The notes under the pieces: generated by a model | Databases searched by the model: none | The model's input: the letters and a program-made list of their open reading frames with translations, nothing else | Told to the model about the DNA's origin: nothing | Shown here: positions 1-12,498 of the stretch, one piece after another | Layout: every line of letters begins with the position of its first letter | Numbering within the stretch: the first letter of the stretch is position 1 | NCBI GenBank assembly: GCA_021323265.1 | Contig: JAJTCO010000037.1 | Location: 1 to 64,000 of the forward strand | DNA from: Pseudoduganella sp. | GTDB lineage: Bacteria > Pseudomonadota > Gammaproteobacteria > Burkholderiales > Burkholderiaceae_D | DNA length: 64,000 bases | Direction: 5' to 3' | Position numbers and translations under genes: made by a program

Positions 1-6
1 GCTCAT
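1..6 (-). CDS. Start of a leftward gene, cut by the window edge
   Basis: An ATG on the minus strand (positions 6-4) follows an AGGAG ribosome site with a 5-base gap, and the second codon is serine. Only two codons are inside the window, so the product cannot be read. The promoter just upstream carries a hut-type dyad in its spacer and hutC lies about 6 kb away. I therefore infer a histidine-utilisation gene, but this is context only. Confidence 0.4.
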
Positions 7-36
7 GTCTTCTCCTCAGGATGGGTGCATGTTTAC

Positions 37-65
37 AGAATAAGTTGTATAGACAACCCAGTCAA
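37..65 (-). promoter_or_regulatory. Promoter with HutC-type operator in the spacer
   Basis: On the minus strand, TTGACT (65-60) and TATTCT (42-37) are 17 bases apart, a good sigma-70 layout. Within the spacer, positions 44-57 read GTTGTATAGACAAC, an imperfect 14-base palindrome close to the CTTGTATGTACAAG-type sites known for HutC repressors. A repressor bound there would block RNA polymerase. The site faces the gene that starts at position 6. Confidence 0.55.
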
Positions 66-70
66 TAAAA

Positions 71-149
71 ATTCGGGGTCAGCTCTGACAATCGGACAAA
101 AGTTGCGCGCAGCGCAACTTTTGTCCGATTGACAGAGCTGACCCCGAAT
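71..149. repeat. Inverted repeat, family A copy 1
   Basis: A near-perfect palindrome of 79 bases. Each arm begins ATTCGGGGTCAGCTCTG and runs through TCGGACAAAAGTTGCGC, and the arms differ at one base. The same arm sequence recurs at 11977-12053 and at the ends of 46695-46882. It sits between the leftward promoter and the 3' end of the amidohydrolase gene. It resembles REP/REPIN elements; no transposase gene is in the window. Confidence 0.85.
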
Positions 150-170
150 CTGGTTCCCGAATCTGGTTCC

Positions 171-1826
171 TTACTTGCGGAAGACTTGCTGGCCGCCGAC
201 CCATGTTTCCAGCACGGTGATCTTGCCGATTTCTTCCGGGGCCACCTGGAACAGGTCGCGGTCGGTGACGATGAAGTCGGCCCATTTGCCCTCTTCCAGC
301 GAGCCGAGTGCGTGCTCCTGGTGCGCGGCCCAGGCGGCGTCCAGCGTGAAGCAGCGCAAGGCTTCGGCGCGCGTCATGGCCTGCTCCTTGTACCAGCCGC
401 CTTGCGGTACGTTTTGCATGTCCTGGCGCGTGACGGCGGCGTGGATTCCTTGCAGCGGGTTGGGCGATTCGATCGGGAAGTCCGAGCCGCAGGCGATGCG
501 CGCGCCTTGCTTCAGGAACGTTTGCCAGGCGTAGGCGCCCTTGATGCGCTGCGGACCGACGCGCTGTTCGGCCATGTTCTGGTCGGACGTGGCGTGGGTC
601 GGCTGCATCGACGGCACGATGGCCAGCTGCTGGAAGCGCGGGATGTCGGACAGCTGCACCACCTGCGCGTGCTCGATGCGGTGGCGCCGCGGCGGCAGCG
701 GGTACTGCTTGCCCAGCTTTTCAAAACTGTCCAGGATCTGCTTGTTGCCCGCATCGCCAATGGCGTGCACGTTGACCTGATAGCCGGCCTGCATGGCTTT
801 TTCCATCTTGGCGCCGATGGCGGCGTCGCTGTTGAACAGCAGGCCGCGCGTGTGCGGCGCGTCGCTGTAGGGATGGATCAGGGCGGCGCCGCGGCTGCCC
901 AGCGCGCCGTCCGAGTACAGCTTGACCGAGGCCAGCGCGTAACGGTCGCCGGCATAGGACTTCAGCGGGCCGCTTTTCGACAGCTGGTCGAAGTCGGCGC
1001 CCACGTCGCCGATCATGGCGTAGACGCGGGTCGACAGCTTGCCCTGGTCGGCGTATTGGCGCAGCAGGCGGTCGGCGCCGACGTCGACGCCGGCATCGTG
1101 CACGCTGGTCAGGCCGACGCTGGACAGGATGCCCAGTGCGCCGTCCAGCATGGCGCGCGCTTCCGCCTCGGTCGGCTTGGGCAGGATCTTGTAGACGTAA
1201 TCCATCGCGGTGTCGACCAGGATGCCGGTCGCATTGCCGTTGGCGTCACGCTCGATCTTGCCACCCTCCGGGTCCTTGGTGTCGCGGGTGATGCCGGCCG
1301 CCTCCAGCGCCTTGCTGTTGACCCACATGGCATGGCCGTCGATGCGCTCCATGGCGGCCGGGCGGTCGCTCACCACCGCGTCGAGTTCGGCCACGGTGGG
1401 GAAGCGCCCCAGCTTCCAGATTTCCTGGTTCCAGCCCTTGCCGATCACCCACTTGCGTTGCGGGTTGGCGGCCGCGAACTTGGCGATGGACGCCTGCGCC
1501 GCCTGCAGCGAGGCCGGCGAATACAGGTCGGCGCTGGTGGCCACTTCGCCCAGACCGAACACGTGGCCATGCGCATCGATCAGGCCTGGCAGCACCGTCT
1601 TGCCCCGCACATCGACCCGCTTGAAGCCCTTGGCCTTGGCGCCCACTGCGCGCGCACTGCCCACGGCCAGCAACTTGCCTTGGTCGTCGAAGGCCAGCGC
1701 CTGGAAACGGACCAGCTGTCCCTTGCCGTTCAGCGTATAGCCGTTGGCGTTCTCGATCATGGTGCCGGCATGAGCGGCAGAACAGGCCAGCGCGGCGGCG
1801 GCCAGCAAGGTGCGGCGGAAGTGCAT
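171..1826 (-). CDS. Exported amidohydrolase (YtcJ-like)
   Basis: A 551-residue metal-dependent amidohydrolase. The chosen ATG at 1826 has an AGGA site upstream and begins a signal peptide (residues 1-20, ending SAAHA). An N-terminal beta segment leads into the HxH metal motif DAHGHVFG (His86, His88). Later family signatures are VHAIGDAGN, RIEHAQ and the metal Asp in CGSDFPIE, followed by EEGKWADFIVTDRD near the end. Length fits the YtcJ/amidohydrolase-3 group, whose members hydrolyse amides or carbamates of varied substrates; the substrate cannot be told here. It is divergent from the BlaI/M56 pair, and the dyad at 1888-1925 lies between them, so both sides could share control. Confidence 0.88.
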   Translation of the reverse strand: MHFRRTLLAAAALACSAAHAGTMIENANGYTLNGKGQLVRFQALAFDDQGKLLAVGSARAVGAKAKGFKRVDVRGKTVLPGLIDAHGHVFGLGEVATSADLYSPASLQAAQASIAKFAAANPQRKWVIGKGWNQEIWKLGRFPTVAELDAVVSDRPAAMERIDGHAMWVNSKALEAAGITRDTKDPEGGKIERDANGNATGILVDTAMDYVYKILPKPTEAEARAMLDGALGILSSVGLTSVHDAGVDVGADRLLRQYADQGKLSTRVYAMIGDVGADFDQLSKSGPLKSYAGDRYALASVKLYSDGALGSRGAALIHPYSDAPHTRGLLFNSDAAIGAKMEKAMQAGYQVNVHAIGDAGNKQILDSFEKLGKQYPLPPRRHRIEHAQVVQLSDIPRFQQLAIVPSMQPTHATSDQNMAEQRVGPQRIKGAYAWQTFLKQGARIACGSDFPIESPNPLQGIHAAVTRQDMQNVPQGGWYKEQAMTRAEALRCFTLDAAWAAHQEHALGSLEEGKWADFIVTDRDLFQVAPEEIGKITVLETWVGGQQVFRK

Positions 1827-1887
1827 GGGTGCAGTCCTTTCGAATTTGAAAGCAAGAATTTGCAGAGTGTACCCTTGACTCGGTCGA

Positions 1888-1925
1888 TTACACATGTAAT
1901 CATCGATTATCGATTACATGTGTAA
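1888..1925. promoter_or_regulatory. BlaI-type dyad operator
   Basis: TTACACATGTAA (1888-1899) and its exact reverse complement TTACATGTGTAA (1914-1925) frame a 14-base centre that itself contains ATCGAT twice. Both arms carry the TACA/TGTA half-sites typical of BlaI/MecI/CopY operators. The right arm ends 6 bases before the blaI start, so a bound repressor would cover the region just upstream of the start codon and could also act on the divergent amidohydrolase promoter. Confidence 0.75.
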
Positions 1926-1931
1926 ATAGTC

Positions 1932-2303
1932 ATGCCTATCCAGATCAGTGAAGCCGAGGCGCAGGTGATGCAAGTGCTGTGGGAACGCCAGCCGCTGGCG
2001 GCGGAAGAAGTCTGCGCCGCCCTGGCCGGCCAGGGCTGGCAGGACGCCACCATCAAGACCTTGTTGAACCGTCTGCTGAACAAGGGCGCCATCAGCGCGC
2101 AGAAGGATGGGCGGCGCTACCTGTACGCGCCGCTGCTGGCGCGCGACGCGTGGCTGGCCACGGAAAGCCAGGGTTTCCTGGACCGCATGTTCAACGGCCG
2201 GCTGGCGCCCCTGGTGGCGCACTTCAGCCAGCACAAGGCGCTGAGCCAGGCCGACATTGCGGAACTGAAAAAGCTGGTCAAGGACCTGGAACATGGCAAG
2301 TGA
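1932..2303 (+). CDS. BlaI/MecI/CopY-family repressor
   Basis: A 123-residue winged-helix repressor. The N-terminus ISEAEAQVMQVLW and the recognition stretch TIKTLLNRLLNKGAI followed by the wing KDGRRYLYAP are diagnostic for the Penicillinase_R family. The C-terminal half is the dimerisation helix region where partner proteases cleave BlaI. No good ribosome site precedes the ATG, because the operator arm ends 6 bases upstream, so a leaderless or short-leader message is possible. It overlaps the M56 peptidase gene by 11 bases, which implies translational coupling. It probably represses its own operon; no beta-lactamase gene is nearby. Confidence 0.92.
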   Translation: MPIQISEAEAQVMQVLWERQPLAAEEVCAALAGQGWQDATIKTLLNRLLNKGAISAQKDGRRYLYAPLLARDAWLATESQGFLDRMFNGRLAPLVAHFSQHKALSQADIAELKKLVKDLEHGK

Positions 2304-3459
2304 GTGGCTGCTGCGCTTTCTGCTGGCCAGCGCGGCGTCCAGCGCGCTGGTGTTGCTGCTGCGCCAGCCGCTGCGCCGCCTGGGCGGAGCGGGCTGCGCT
2401 TACCTGCTGTGGGCCTGCGTGCCGGCCAGTATGCTGGCCTCCCTGGCGCCGCGTGACAGCGTCATCGGCCAGGCCATCGCCGAGGTCACCGTGCCGGCGT
2501 CCGCTGCTGCCGCGCTGGCGGGCGCATTCGGGGCGGCCAGCGGGACCGCCGCCGGCTGGCGGACGGCCGGCTGGGATGGCGCATTGGCGGTCGCCTGGCT
2601 TGCCGGCGCGCTTGCCATGCTCACCTGGATGAGCTGGCGCCAGTGGGCCTTCCAGCGCACCCTGCGGCGCGAACGCTGGCGGGGCGGTCCCCTGCTGCTG
2701 GGCGCCTGGCATGCGCGGCTGGTCCTGCCGGATGACTTCCGCCAGCGCTACGACAAGGCCGAACGGCGCCTGGTGCTGGCCCACGAACGCGTGCACGCCG
2801 AGCGCGGCGACCTGGTGGCCAACGCCGCCTGCACGCTGCTGCAATGCCTGGCCTGGTGCAATCCATTGATCCATATTGCTGCGGCGCGCTTCCGGCTCGA
2901 CCAGGAGCTGTCCTGCGACGAAGCAGTCCTGCGCCGGCACGGGCAGGCCGGCACCTACGCCAATGCCATGCTGAAAACCCAGCTTGCGGCGCAGGGGCTC
3001 CCCCTGGCTTGCCAATGGCAGGCCGTCCATCCCTTAAAGGAAAGAATCATGCACTTGAAATCGTCCGTATCGCCGGCGCGCCGCCTGGGCGGCAAACTGG
3101 CTGCCATCCTGCTGCTGTCTGCCTCCAGCCTCGGTGCATTGTCGGCGCAGGCCGACACGCCGGCCGCCAAGACCTACAAGATCCACTTCACGATGGACAA
3201 CGCCGCGCCGCGCATCCTGTTGCAGGCTGGCGAAACGGGCACCGTTACGTCCGGCACAGGCGCCGACGCGTGGAGCACGCGCGTGGTAGCCGCCCCCGAC
3301 GGCAAGGACGTACAGCTGAAGATCCACGTGCGCCACGGGGACAAGGAAGTCGACCACTTCACCCTGATCCTGCCGGAAGGCGGGCATGGCAAGTTTGCCG
3401 TCTCGGACGGACCGGGCAAGGACTTCGAGGTTGCGCTGCACGTGACGGAGCAGAAATAA
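2293..3459 (+). CDS. M56 family membrane metallopeptidase (BlaR1-like)
   Basis: A 388-residue protein with hydrophobic segments near residues 5-24, 33-52 and 95-115, then the zinc protease motif HERVH (His164, Glu165, His168) in LVLAHERVHAERGD. The downstream DQELSCDEAVL stretch gives the third metal ligand region. After another membrane segment (about residues 270-288) a roughly 100-residue periplasmic tail follows. In BlaR1/MecR1 systems this enzyme senses a signal and inactivates BlaI. The tail here is short and is not a penicillin-binding domain, so the signal is unlikely to be a beta-lactam. It overlaps the repressor gene. Confidence 0.88.
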   Translation: MASEWLLRFLLASAASSALVLLLRQPLRRLGGAGCAYLLWACVPASMLASLAPRDSVIGQAIAEVTVPASAAAALAGAFGAASGTAAGWRTAGWDGALAVAWLAGALAMLTWMSWRQWAFQRTLRRERWRGGPLLLGAWHARLVLPDDFRQRYDKAERRLVLAHERVHAERGDLVANAACTLLQCLAWCNPLIHIAAARFRLDQELSCDEAVLRRHGQAGTYANAMLKTQLAAQGLPLACQWQAVHPLKERIMHLKSSVSPARRLGGKLAAILLLSASSLGALSAQADTPAAKTYKIHFTMDNAAPRILLQAGETGTVTSGTGADAWSTRVVAAPDGKDVQLKIHVRHGDKEVDHFTLILPEGGHGKFAVSDGPGKDFEVALHVTEQK

Positions 3460-3529
3460 GGAGCAAGTATCGGAGTGCGGCGCAACGCTGCAACGGGTCC
3501 AATGGGCCTTTTGCTGACGGAGTTCCGCC

Positions 3530-4168
3530 ATGATGACACTGTACGATTACCTGCCCTCCCAGAATGCCTACAAGGTGCGCCTGCTGCTATCGCACCTTGG
3601 CCTGGCTTACCGCACCCAATTGGTCAGCATCTTCGAAGGCGAAGGCCAGCGCGAGGACTTCCTGGCCATCAACCCGGGCGGCGCGGTGCCGGCGCTGCGC
3701 CTTGACGATGGACGCGTGCTGGCCGAATCGAACGCCATCCTCACCTACCTCGCCACAGGAACGCGCTACCTGCCTGCCGATGCCTTTGCGGCGGCCAAGG
3801 TGCAGCAGTGGATGTCGTTCGAGCAGGACCATGTGCTGAACATCGCGGCGCTGCGCCATTGGACCATGACGGGCAAGCTGGCGCGCCGGCCGGCCGCCTT
3901 GGTCGATGCGCGCCGCGCTGGCGGCATGCGGGCGCTGCGCATCCTGGAGCGCGAACTGGCGTCGCGCCCCTTCATCGCCGGGGACGCCTATACCATCGCG
4001 GACATGTCGCTCTTCGCCTACACCCATCGGGCCGACGAGGCGGGCCTGCCCTTGCAGGAATTCCCGCAGGTAGGCGCGTGGCTCGAACGCGTGCGCGCGC
4101 AGGCCGGCTTCCTCGACCAGCACTACCCGTACGCCATCGATCCGCATTCCACGGCCGAGCTGCCCTGA
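3530..4168 (+). CDS. Glutathione S-transferase family protein
   Basis: A 212-residue GST. The N-terminal thioredoxin-like domain (about residues 1-78) starts LYDYLPSQNAYKVRLLL, with a serine-rich active-site loop, and contains the glutathione-binding cis-proline stretch AVPALRLDDGRVLAESNAI. The C-terminal helical domain has the N-capping motif FIAGDAYTIADMSLFAY. Two adjacent ATGs (3530, 3533) can start it. Such bacterial GSTs conjugate or reduce glutathione adducts in the cytosol; the substrate is unknown. It is convergent with the oxygenase gene that ends at 4194. Confidence 0.9.
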   Translation: MMTLYDYLPSQNAYKVRLLLSHLGLAYRTQLVSIFEGEGQREDFLAINPGGAVPALRLDDGRVLAESNAILTYLATGTRYLPADAFAAAKVQQWMSFEQDHVLNIAALRHWTMTGKLARRPAALVDARRAGGMRALRILERELASRPFIAGDAYTIADMSLFAYTHRADEAGLPLQEFPQVGAWLERVRAQAGFLDQHYPYAIDPHSTAELP

Positions 4169-4193
4169 GGGGACGGGGGAGCCGTCCCCCGTT

Positions 4194-4943
4194 TCACTCG
4201 GCGTCGTGGAAGATGATGCCGAGGGTATGGCGCTGGCCGGCGCGCAGCCGGCTCACGCCGTGGCGCATGTTGACGCGGTAGGTGCCGCGGGTGCCGGCCA
4301 CGGGGCGATGGAAAACCGGGAAGATGACGCAGTCGCCCTGCTGCAGCGGCACCACTTCCACGCGCGACTGCATGCGCGGCCGCTGCTCGGTCAGCACGAA
4401 CTCGCCGCCCTCGAAGTCCAGCCCGGGCTGCGACAGCAGGAACGCGGCCTGCAGCGGGAAGACATGCTCGCCGTACAGGTCCTGGTGCAGGCAGTTGTAA
4501 TCGCCCTCCCCATACTGCAGCAGCAGCGGCGTCGGGCGCGTCTGGCCGGCCGCGTGGCAGCGCGCGATGAAGTCGGCGTGGCGCGGCGGGAAGCGCGGCT
4601 CCACGCCCATGGTGGCGTACCAGCGGTTGGCGATACCGGCCAGGGGGCCGTACATGGCGCCACGCAACGCTGCCACCAGGTCCGGCAAGGGATAGCGGAA
4701 ATACTGGTACTCGCCCTTGCCGAAACCGTGGCGCTGCATGATGACGCGGCTGCGGTACAAATCCTGGCGGGCATACGCGCTCGCCAACTGCGCGCACTCC
4801 TGCGCCGTCAGCACGCCGCGCACCAGCGCGCAGCCATGGTGGTCCAGGTCGGCCGCGATGCGCGCCCAGTCAAAGGCGTCCCAGCGGGTGGATGGGGAAG
4901 CTGGCGTGGCGGCGGGCGGCGCGTCGAACAGGTCGCGCGTCAT
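4194..4943 (-). CDS. 2OG-Fe(II) oxygenase
   Basis: A 249-residue non-haem iron dioxygenase. The facial triad is visible as HQD (His153, Asp155) and a distal His228 in NMRHGVSRLR, with the following arginine able to bind 2-oxoglutarate. The core motif EGGEFVLTEQRP is a jelly-roll strand pair. The ATG at 4943 overlaps the ada stop codon in ATGA, so the two are co-translated. That coupling suggests a part in the adaptive response to alkylation, analogous to AlkB, but the sequence is not a standard AlkB. Alternatives are protein or small-molecule hydroxylation. Confidence 0.85.
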   Translation of the reverse strand: MTRDLFDAPPAATPASPSTRWDAFDWARIAADLDHHGCALVRGVLTAQECAQLASAYARQDLYRSRVIMQRHGFGKGEYQYFRYPLPDLVAALRGAMYGPLAGIANRWYATMGVEPRFPPRHADFIARCHAAGQTRPTPLLLQYGEGDYNCLHQDLYGEHVFPLQAAFLLSQPGLDFEGGEFVLTEQRPRMQSRVEVVPLQQGDCVIFPVFHRPVAGTRGTYRVNMRHGVSRLRAGQRHTLGIIFHDAE

Positions 4944-6022
4944 GCCGCCGCTTCCGCGTCGTCGTGCGCAGCCACGGCAGCCTCGCGCTCGAGCAGGGCG
5001 GCCTTGCGCTCGACGCCCCAGCGGTAGCCCGACAGCGCACCGTCGTTGCGCACCACGCGGTGGCAAGGAATGGCCACCGCAATCGCGTTGGCCGCGCAGG
5101 CGCCTGCCACGGCGCGCGCGCCATTCGGTGCGCCCACGCGCTCGGCCAGTTCGGCATAGCTGACGGTGGCGCCGGCCGGGATCTCGCGCAAGGCTTGCCA
5201 CACGCGTTGCTGGAACGCGGTGCCGCGCACGTCGAGCGGCAGGTCCAGTCCGAGCTGCGGCGCCTCGACGAAGGCAATCACGCGCGCCACCACCTGCTCG
5301 TAGGCCGCCTCCGCGCCCAGCAATTCGGCCTGCGGGAAGCGGTCCTGCAGGTCGTGCAGCAGGGCCTGCGGATCGTCGCCCAGCAGGATGCAGCAAATGC
5401 CGCGCTCCGTGCTGGCCACCAGGATCGCGCCCAGCGAGCACTGGGCCAGGGCAAAGCGGATCAGCGCCCCGCGCCCGCCCGCGCGCCAGGCCGACGGCGT
5501 CATGCCCAGCGCGCCCGGGGTGGCGGCATAAAAGCGGCCGCTGGAATTGAAGCCGGCGGCGTAGATCGCCTCGGTCACGGTGGCTTCGCCTGCCAGGCCT
5601 TCCTGCATGCGCCGCGCGCGCGCGGCCGCGGCGTAGGCCTTGGGCGTGAGGCCGGTCCGGGCCTTGAACACGCGGTGGAAATGGAAGCGGCTCATGCCGG
5701 CCGCCCCCGCCAGCGCGTCCAGGTCCGGCGCCACCTCGGCCGCGTCGATCAAACGGCACACCTCGGCCACCATGGCGGCGTGGCGCTCGGCCAGCGGCGG
5801 CTGGTCCGGCTTGCAGCGCTTGCAGGGACGAAAGCCGGCCGCCTCGGCCTCGGCCATCGTGGCATGGAAGGCGACATTGGCGCGCAGGGCCGGCCGCGCG
5901 CCGCAGGAAGGCCGGCAGAACACGCCGGTCGTGCGCACGGAATAATAGAACTGGCCGTCGGCCGCGCCATCGCGCGCCTGGACGGCAGCCCAGCGTTCGT
6001 TGTCGGTCAGATAATGGTTCAT
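4940..6022 (-). CDS. ada: Ada: methyl-sensing activator and O6-methylguanine transferase
   Basis: A full-length 360-residue Ada. The N-terminal zinc domain has Cys36, Cys40, Cys67 and Cys70 (FCRPSC and CKRC); the first accepts methyl groups from phosphotriesters and turns on the activator. An AraC-type helix-turn-helix follows (about residues 85-180, with MSRFHFHRVFK). The C-terminal suicide methyltransferase has the active-site motif IPCHRV (Cys near residue 320). It is the first gene of a two-gene unit with the 2OG oxygenase. The ATG at 6022 is preceded by a GGAG site. Confidence 0.96.
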   Translation of the reverse strand: MNHYLTDNERWAAVQARDGAADGQFYYSVRTTGVFCRPSCGARPALRANVAFHATMAEAEAAGFRPCKRCKPDQPPLAERHAAMVAEVCRLIDAAEVAPDLDALAGAAGMSRFHFHRVFKARTGLTPKAYAAAARARRMQEGLAGEATVTEAIYAAGFNSSGRFYAATPGALGMTPSAWRAGGRGALIRFALAQCSLGAILVASTERGICCILLGDDPQALLHDLQDRFPQAELLGAEAAYEQVVARVIAFVEAPQLGLDLPLDVRGTAFQQRVWQALREIPAGATVSYAELAERVGAPNGARAVAGACAANAIAVAIPCHRVVRNDGALSGYRWGVERKAALLEREAAVAAHDDAEAAA

Positions 6023-6085
6023 GGTGGCTCCTTCATTAGTATGCCACCATGCTAGGCGCCCCGCCCGGCGCCCGCACTCCGCCGC

Positions 6086-6113
6086 TTGCTATTGAATTGC
6101 CCGGTGCTACAAT
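6086..6113 (+). promoter_or_regulatory. Promoter of hutC
   Basis: TTGCTA (6086-6091) and TACAAT (6108-6113) are 16 bases apart. Transcription would begin near 6120, downstream of the ATG at 6049 that opens the longest frame. The protein must therefore start later, which supports the TTG at 6154. Confidence 0.6.
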
Positions 6114-6153
6114 CGCCACACCTATTGCATGGGGCACAAGCCCGGAGCCCGGT

Positions 6154-6870
6154 TTGGACGAACAACAACACGACACCCCTATCTTTCAGCGCATCAAGGA
6201 TTACCTGCTGGCGCAGATTGCCGCCGGCGCCTGGAAGGAAGGCGACGTCATCCCTTCCGAGCAAGCCCTGGTCAAGCAGTTCGGCGTCTCGCGCATGACC
6301 GTCAACCGCGCCGTGCGCGAACTGACGGCCGAAGCCGTGCTGACGCGGCGCCAGGGTGCCGGCACCTATGTCGCGCCGCAGAAATTCCAGGCCACCCTGC
6401 TGGAAATCAAGAGCATTGCCGACGAGGTGCGCGCACGCGGCCACGCCCACCGCAGCGCGCTGCAGCTGCTCGAGCGCGCCAAGGCCAACGACCTGCTGGC
6501 CAAGTCCTTCGACCTGCCGCCCGGCCACGAGCTGTTCCATTCGGTCATCGTGCACTATGAGAACGGCGTGCCGATCCAGGTGGAGGACCGCTGGGTCAAC
6601 CCGGTCTGCGCGCCGGACTACATGGCGCAGGACTTCACGCACACCACGCCCAACGAATACCTGGTGCGCGCCGCCCCCTTGCAGGCGGCCACGTACAGCA
6701 TCGAAGCGCTGCCGGCGCCGCGCGAAGTGGCGGAAATGCTGGCCATGGATGCGCGCCAGCCCTGCCTGGTGCTCAAGCGCCAGACCCAGTCCGCCGGCCG
6801 CATTGCCTCCCTGGCAACCATGTGGCACCCCGGCCATCGCTACCAATTTGGCGGCAGCGTCCCAGCCTGA
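6154..6870 (+). CDS. hutC: HutC, histidine utilisation repressor (GntR family)
   Basis: A 238-residue GntR/HutC regulator. The N-terminal winged helix (about residues 8-75) reads [16 protein letters not shown] then [20 protein letters not shown], and the C-terminal UTRA ligand domain includes [20 protein letters not shown]. HutC binds urocanate and releases hut promoters. I place the start at a TTG with GGAG 6 bases upstream, because the only clear promoter lies between it and the earlier ATG at 6049. The rest of the hut genes are not in the window; the leftward gene at position 6 has a matching operator. Confidence 0.88.
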   Translation: MDEQQHDTPIFQRIKDYLLAQIAAGAWKEGDVIPSEQALVKQFGVSRMTVNRAVRELTAEAVLTRRQGAGTYVAPQKFQATLLEIKSIADEVRARGHAHRSALQLLERAKANDLLAKSFDLPPGHELFHSVIVHYENGVPIQVEDRWVNPVCAPDYMAQDFTHTTPNEYLVRAAPLQAATYSIEALPAPREVAEMLAMDARQPCLVLKRQTQSAGRIASLATMWHPGHRYQFGGSVPA

Positions 6871-6878
6871 GCAATGCT

Positions 6879-6887
6879 ATAGTGGAC
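6879..6887 (+). promoter_or_regulatory. Possible -10 element for the hybrid kinase
   Basis: The stretch GCTATAGTG just after the hutC stop contains TATAGT, five of six matches to the -10 consensus. No convincing -35 was seen inside the hutC end. If real, transcription begins near 6893, which favours the TTG start at 6927 over upstream codons. Confidence 0.3.
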
Positions 6888-6926
6888 CGCACATGCCAGC
6901 CGGCCCGCTGGCCAGAAAGGGATGCC

Positions 6927-11568
<4,642 letters not shown>

Positions 11569-11576
<8 letters not shown>

Positions 11577-11973
11577 TCCCCCTACCACCCCCTTGCGCAT
11601 CCTGCTGGTCGACGACGACCCCTTCATGCTGAGCCTGCTGGCCGACATGCTGGAAGACCTGGGCCAGCTCAACGTGCGCAGCGAAAGCGACGCCCGGCAA
11701 GCCCTGCTGGCGCTGCCCCAGTTCCGGCCCGACCTGCTCGTGTGCGACCTGTCGATGCCGGACCTGGACGGCATCGAATTTCTGCGCAAGGCCGCCGACA
11801 GCCATTTCGGCGGCGCCGTGGTGCTGCTGTCGGGCATGGACGCCAGCGTGCGCCAGGCCGCCGACACCCTGGCGCGCGCCCACGGCCTGGCCCTGCTGGG
11901 CACGTTGGCCAAGCCCGCCGCCCCGGCCGCGCTGGCCGAACTGCTGACCCAGGCCGCCGCGCGCCGCCCCTGA
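11569..11973 (+). CDS. Single-domain response regulator
   Basis: A 134-residue receiver domain with the acidic pocket VDDD, the phospho-acceptor in [13 protein letters not shown], and the late lysine in LAKPAAP. No output domain follows. The ATG lies inside the last codons of the kinase gene (8-base overlap), so the pair is translationally coupled. It is the obvious partner or shuttle for the kinase's Hpt domain. A family A inverted repeat starts 3 bases after the stop codon. Confidence 0.85.
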
Positions 11974-11976
11974 GAA

Positions 11977-12053
11977 TTCGGGGTCAGCTCTGTCATTCGG
12001 ACAAAGGTTGCGCTTCGCGCAACTTTTGTCCGAATGACAGAGCTGACCCCGAA
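11977..12053. repeat. Inverted repeat, family A copy 2
   Basis: A 77-base palindrome with arms of about 37 bases differing at one position and a 3-base TTC centre. The arms match the copy at 71-149 and the ends of the element at 46695-46882. It directly follows the response regulator stop codon, where it could fold as a transcription-attenuating or mRNA-stabilising hairpin. Confidence 0.88.
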
Positions 12054-12194
12054 CTAAAAAATCGGTTATTATTTGGGCCATTCCCGCCCTGATTCCCTGT
12101 TACCTTCCCAGTATTGAATTAGCGCAGTTCGTCGCCAGATGGGCGATAACGGCAAGGGGTTTTCCCGGGCGAACTAATCAATTAAGGAAAAATA

Positions 12195-12437
12195 ATGAGC
12201 GACTTGATCAAACACATTACCGACGCCTCCTTCGACAGCGACGTGCTGAAGGCCGACCGCCCAGTGCTGGTCGACTTCTGGGCCGAGTGGTGCGGTCCTT
12301 GCAAGAGCATCGCCCCGATCCTGGAAGAAGTGGCCAAGGAATACGACGGCAAGCTGACCATCGCCAAGATGGACGTGGACAGCAACCAGGCCGTGCCGCT
12401 GATTGGCAGGGAAAGCGCCCAAAGACCTTTCCCTTAA
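12195..12437 (+). pseudogene. trxA: Thioredoxin, truncated at the 3' end
   Basis: The first 68 residues are a normal thioredoxin 1, with the redox motif WCGPC (Trp32, Cys33, Cys36) after VLVDFWAE. Homology stops after NQAVP; 12 unrelated residues and a stop follow. About 40 residues are lost, including the IPT cis-proline loop that faces the active site, the last two strands and the final helix, so the product should not fold as a thioredoxin. The junction is near 12398. AAGGA precedes the ATG. The gene stands in its usual place before rho. A real deletion or an assembly gap would look the same. Confidence 0.85.
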
Positions 12438-12498
12438 CTTAGATCCACGTAGTTCCCTCCCCTACCCTTACTTCCCGTCACGGGACACTCAAACAGCT

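Noticed and set aside
1932-3459. A beta-lactam resistance module
   Set aside because: There is no beta-lactamase or penicillin-binding protein gene nearby and the M56 protein lacks a penicillin-binding tail.
6049-6153. Upstream in-frame ATG for hutC at 6049
   Set aside because: The only good promoter (6086-6113) lies after it, and the extra 35 residues do not resemble the family.
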